Shown: positions 61,169 through 64,000 of the stretch, piece by piece
Layout of the letters: every line of letters starts with the position of its first letter
How positions within the stretch are numbered: the stretch's first letter is position 1
NCBI GenBank assembly: GCA_012862575.1
Contig: BLSF01000038.1
Span: 312,317 to 376,316 of the forward strand
Source of the DNA: Parietichytrium sp. I65-24A
Lineage: Eukaryota > Sar > Bigyra > Thraustochytrida > Thraustochytriidae
DNA length: 64,000 nt
Direction: 5' to 3'
Position numbers and translations under genes: made by a program
The notes under the pieces: model-generated
What the model was told of the DNA's origin: nothing
Seen by the model: only the letters and a program-made list of their open reading frames with translations
Databases searched by the model: none

Positions 61169-62016
61169 ATGTACGTTGCGGCTCCGCAGGCGCAGCGCTC
61201 AGTCTGGTGTCGTTAAACTAGATTCCAAGTCACTGCCAAGCAACACAGTGGCTTAGCACGACGCCATAGTGAACCTACTCCGCTCTCCTCTGCCAGGCAA
61301 GAGCACTTGGGCTAGAAGCATTGACCGTCAAAAGCTCGCGAGGGTCATTTTTGTTTTGAGGCGGGTGCGGGTAAATTTTAAGAGTTTTGATGGATCGGCG
61401 AAGGTTTGAGCTGTTGGATTTTACTGTTTGGCGAGGTGTCGGATATATAGCTCTTGGGACGTTGCGCGCGAGAGGCAGTTGGGCCCATAGCCCATAGCCT
61501 GCAGTGAAAGACACGTGGGCACAGGGCCAGCTTTTGACGATGGAAGATAAATTCAGACGTAATGTATTGTTCTTGACTGTGAGCTCCGAGGCGAGGTATG
61601 CGATGGCGTGACCTCACGGACCAAAATTCTGCAATGAAAAGGGAATAGGAAACTTTAATTTTTCGTCGGACGCTGCAATTAGTTCTCACCAGGCAAGAAC
61701 TAGTTTTCTTTAGCAAACTTCCGGTTCTGCGGATCGAAAAGGGTGCAAGTAGGTCTGCTTCCAAGTTTGCCAATTACGAATTACTTCTCCTTGCCCTTAT
61801 TTCCCGAAACAAAATTTTCAATCAATTTCACCTTTCATGTGACACAAAGTAATTGCTCGCCGTTGAACATTGATCGAGGGGGGGGGGGTTGTTGATCATT
61901 TTAGTAATGAATAGACTCGGCTTGAGCACACCTACGTCTCAAAAGGAGCGAGGAGGAAAAAAAAAAAAGGAAAGATGGAAATTAGAAATTACACCGGCCG
62001 AGGCTTCATTCACAGC
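61169..62016. other. Convergent intergenic region
   Basis: 848 bases between the Gln-rich gene (+) and the RBM26/27-like gene (-). It holds a run of nine or ten G near 61879-61888 and an A-tract near 61959-61970, otherwise nothing recognised. Confidence 0.55.
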
Positions 62017-63306
62017 TCACCCCTTATTTGCCTCCACTGCTTTGCTTTCTTCCTGTGGTGCGGCCACTTGCAAAGTTTGGGGTGCCGGAGTCTTCCCAGG
62101 CGCGTTTCCTTCAGCGCTTTCACTTGCATCGCCTCCGGCCGGCTTCTCTTTAGAATTTTCTATCGCGGTCTCAACAGCTTGCTTGGCTCGAGACACCGCG
62201 GTCTTCGCGTTGGTTATAGAGACCTGTGCGTGGGTGAGCTGGGCCATGAGCAGATTAATGTTGCTCATTAGTTCTGTGCGAAGGCTCTTACTAATTGTTT
62301 TGGTGTCCTTACCGAGCAGACCGAACTGCTTCTTCTGCGTAGCCAGCTGGCCCATCAACTCTGTAACTTGGTCTTTGGCGGCTTGGAGCTGCTTGGCAGC
62401 CTGCTTCTCCTTTATCTTAGCCTTCAACACCTCCTTATCATTCAAGTTTGGCAAACCAGCTCTACTCCATGTTCGCTTTTCGGGCTTCATTTCCTTCGCC
62501 GTGACCACCTCAGACTTTTGTTTGTTGGCGTTTGTGTCCGTGCTCGGCAGCATCATACTGGAATAAAGATCCGGCGCTCCTCCACTCGCCTTGGAAGTCT
62601 GCTGCTGTTCCTCGCTTTCTCCCGCGGCAGAATTCCCTGCTTGGCCTTTCTCCTTCTCAGTTTCGTGCTCCGCGGCTACAGCTGTGCTCTCAACGAACGG
62701 GCGGTTCGGGCAAGGTGTGGCATTAAGCACCGCCTTGTCGAGGTCTGCTTGAGAAGCAAATGCCACTTCTGCCTCGTCGTCGCCTTTGTCGTTGGCATCC
62801 TCGTCACCATCATTATCATCGAGGCGATAGAGTCTGATGGCCGGATTTCGCAGCACCGGCGCGCGGTTCACGAACGCCCTATGAGCTGCAGCATGGTCAG
62901 TGAACTTGATGACTGCTGCGCCGAGGTCCTTGGCGCAGCGCACGGTCTTCACGGGTCCGTAGCGCACAAAGTGGCTCCTCAGCCTCTCCGCCGCGCACAT
63001 GTCGCTCGGCACGTTCGTCACCAGCACTTTACGGCTCGCCTTGCTCTCCACCGCGCCTTGCAGCACCGCCAGCAGCACCTGCGCGCTCGCATCTCCCGCA
63101 TCAACCGCATTAACCGCAGTAACCGCATTAACCGCGCCGCCAGTCGCGCCAGTCGCGCCAGTCGCGAGGCCAGCGCTGTCGCCTCCTGTGCTGGTCCCCT
63201 GCGACTTGGCCGGCGGCTTTGGCGCGGACCACCGACCACCGCTCTCGCCGTCGCTGTTCGCTTCGTCCTCGTAGTCGAGGAGCGCGCCGAGGTCCTCTGC
63301 CGACAT
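62017..63306 (-). CDS. RRM protein, RBM26/RBM27-like
   Basis: A 429-residue RNA-binding protein. The single RNA recognition motif (about 92-162) has the RBM26/27 style: KVLVTNVPSDM, a helix ending SHFVRYGPV, then AAVIKFTDHAAAHRAFVNR and PVLRNPAIRLYR. In animals RBM26/27 link the exosome to polyadenylated nuclear RNA. The second half is acidic, then a long Lys/Gln/Ala-rich helix (about 288-390), similar in placement to the helical region of RBM26. The CCCH zinc finger and PWI-like N-terminus of animal RBM26 are absent. An Ala/Val/Asn repeat (about 58-70) is encoded by short tandem repeats. The ATG at 63306 is the first in frame. RRM identity is sure; the orthology is moderate. Confidence 0.75.
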   Translation of the reverse strand: MSAEDLGALLDYEDEANSDGESGGRWSAPKPPAKSQGTSTGGDSAGLATGATGATGGAVNAVTAVNAVDAGDASAQVLLAVLQGAVESKASRKVLVTNVPSDMCAAERLRSHFVRYGPVKTVRCAKDLGAAVIKFTDHAAAHRAFVNRAPVLRNPAIRLYRLDDNDGDEDANDKGDDEAEVAFASQADLDKAVLNATPCPNRPFVESTAVAAEHETEKEKGQAGNSAAGESEEQQQTSKASGGAPDLYSSMMLPSTDTNANKQKSEVVTAKEMKPEKRTWSRAGLPNLNDKEVLKAKIKEKQAAKQLQAAKDQVTELMGQLATQKKQFGLLGKDTKTISKSLRTELMSNINLLMAQLTHAQVSITNAKTAVSRAKQAVETAIENSKEKPAGGDASESAEGNAPGKTPAPQTLQVAAPQEESKAVEANKG

Positions 63307-63959
63307 TGCCGCCTGCTTGCCTGCCTCCCTTCCTTTCTTCTGCTCTCGTTCTCTGCGCCAAATGTCCGATGCGCCAGCGGCGATGGCGATGGCGAAGCCA
63401 AGTGTCCCGGAGGGTACGGTACCAGGTACTCAGGTTTGCGGGGTACGCGGGACGCAGGATGTGGGACGTGGGACTGGAGTTGCGGTGTCCCCTCTGAGCG
63501 AACGCTGGCGCGAGGACGTGAGGGTACGCGGGGACTAGTTTGACGGTGGAGCTTGGCTAGGACAAGAGCTTACACACGCTGGCCACGGGGCTTGCATGTA
63601 CTCGAGCAAAGCCAGTGTCCGCAGAGTAATCAGAGTCGAGTGGGAAAGCTGGAGGAGCTTGCGCTTCGTGGAGTTGAGGAGTCTCCGAAGCCCCGAAGAG
63701 TTGGAAGAGAGCGAAGAGGCGCAAAAGAAATCATTTGGCTTTGGGAGAGGTCACAGACGGAAGAATACAACACTTCGCTGCAAATGGAACGAAGAAATGA
63801 AATAGGCTCGCATCGGTCGTGAGATATTTGCGCGTCCACAATGCTGATCTGCTCGGTTTGAAGTTCCAAAGCGTGCCTGCAAGTGCGACACAGCGTGGAC
63901 TCCGCGAAAGCCAAAAGTCGCGGGCGGCTTACCTTCCATCGCGCCTCGTCTCGGCTACC
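63307..63959. other. Intergenic region at the right end
   Basis: About 650 bases upstream of the RBM26/27-like gene, likely containing its promoter and perhaps a divergent one. GTAC-rich palindromic sequence occurs near 63414-63432. No gene is certain. Confidence 0.5.
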
Positions 63960-64000
63960 ATGCCGGACCAGCAAGAGGACACAGGGCAGTTTGGCGGCCG
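63960..64000 (+). CDS. Possible 5' end of a gene leaving the window
   Basis: An ATG in good context (ACCATGC) at 63960 opens a frame MPDQQEDTGQFGG that continues to the window edge. A divergent partner of the RBM26/27-like gene would fit the layout. Only 13 codons are visible, so the call is tentative; the opposite strand also has an interesting reading here. Confidence 0.3.
   Translation, partial: MPDQQEDTGQFGG

Noticed and set aside
1-64000. tRNA, rRNA and snRNA genes
   Set aside because: I looked for T-loop and other conserved segments in the intergenic regions on both strands and found none I could fold with confidence; a tRNA or covariance-model search would be decisive.

Overview
This window comes from the nuclear genome of a flagellated unicellular eukaryote. 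Long genes are mostly intronless, and the intergenic spaces of 0.3 to 3 kb are full of microsatellites. Recognisable proteins include an axonemal outer-arm-type dynein heavy chain, a metazoan-type Na+/Ca2+ exchanger, a large (1100-residue) NAD-dependent glutamate dehydrogenase, Rab GTPases, a lysosomal alpha-N-acetylglucosaminidase and glutamine-rich regulators. Few introns, a flagellar dynein and the large GDH fit a stramenopile such as a thraustochytrid/labyrinthulomycete; that assignment is inference, because no rRNA or other marker gene is visible.

Layout, left to right: 3' part of an SLC8-type exchanger (+, runs in from the left edge); NAD-GDH (+); a protein with two tandem bHLH domains (-); a four-helix membrane protein (+); a mitochondrial-looking isoaspartyl methyltransferase (+); a nucleolar RRM protein with KKTPA repeats (+); Rab5-like GTPase with one intron (-); a TBC-domain protein (+); alpha-N-acetylglucosaminidase (-); a fatty-acid-binding-protein-like gene (-); a LIM plus coiled-coil protein (-); Rab4-like GTPase with two introns (+); a 14-kb single-exon dynein heavy chain (-); about 13.5 kb with no recognisable gene (45960-59446), holding an assembly gap flanked by a 0.68-kb near-duplicate; a glutamine-rich nuclear-looking protein (+); an RBM26/27-like RRM protein (-); and possibly the start of another gene at the right edge.

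No operons, CRISPR arrays, rRNA or tRNA genes and no intact mobile element were recognised. The genes do not form one obvious pathway. Rab5-like, Rab4-like and TBC-domain genes and the lysosomal hydrolase share an endolysosomal theme within 14 kb, but this may be coincidence.

The most unusual signals are: the tandem-bHLH protein; an isoaspartyl methyltransferase ending in a short helical motif that resembles the Sld2/RECQL4 N-terminal motif; several unrelated tandem repeats that all have 7-base units, two of them inside the first introns of the two Rab genes; GA-dinucleotide tracts that almost always lie on the sense strand upstream of genes; and the probable false duplication around the single N at 56383. 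I did not find a convincing new multi-gene system.
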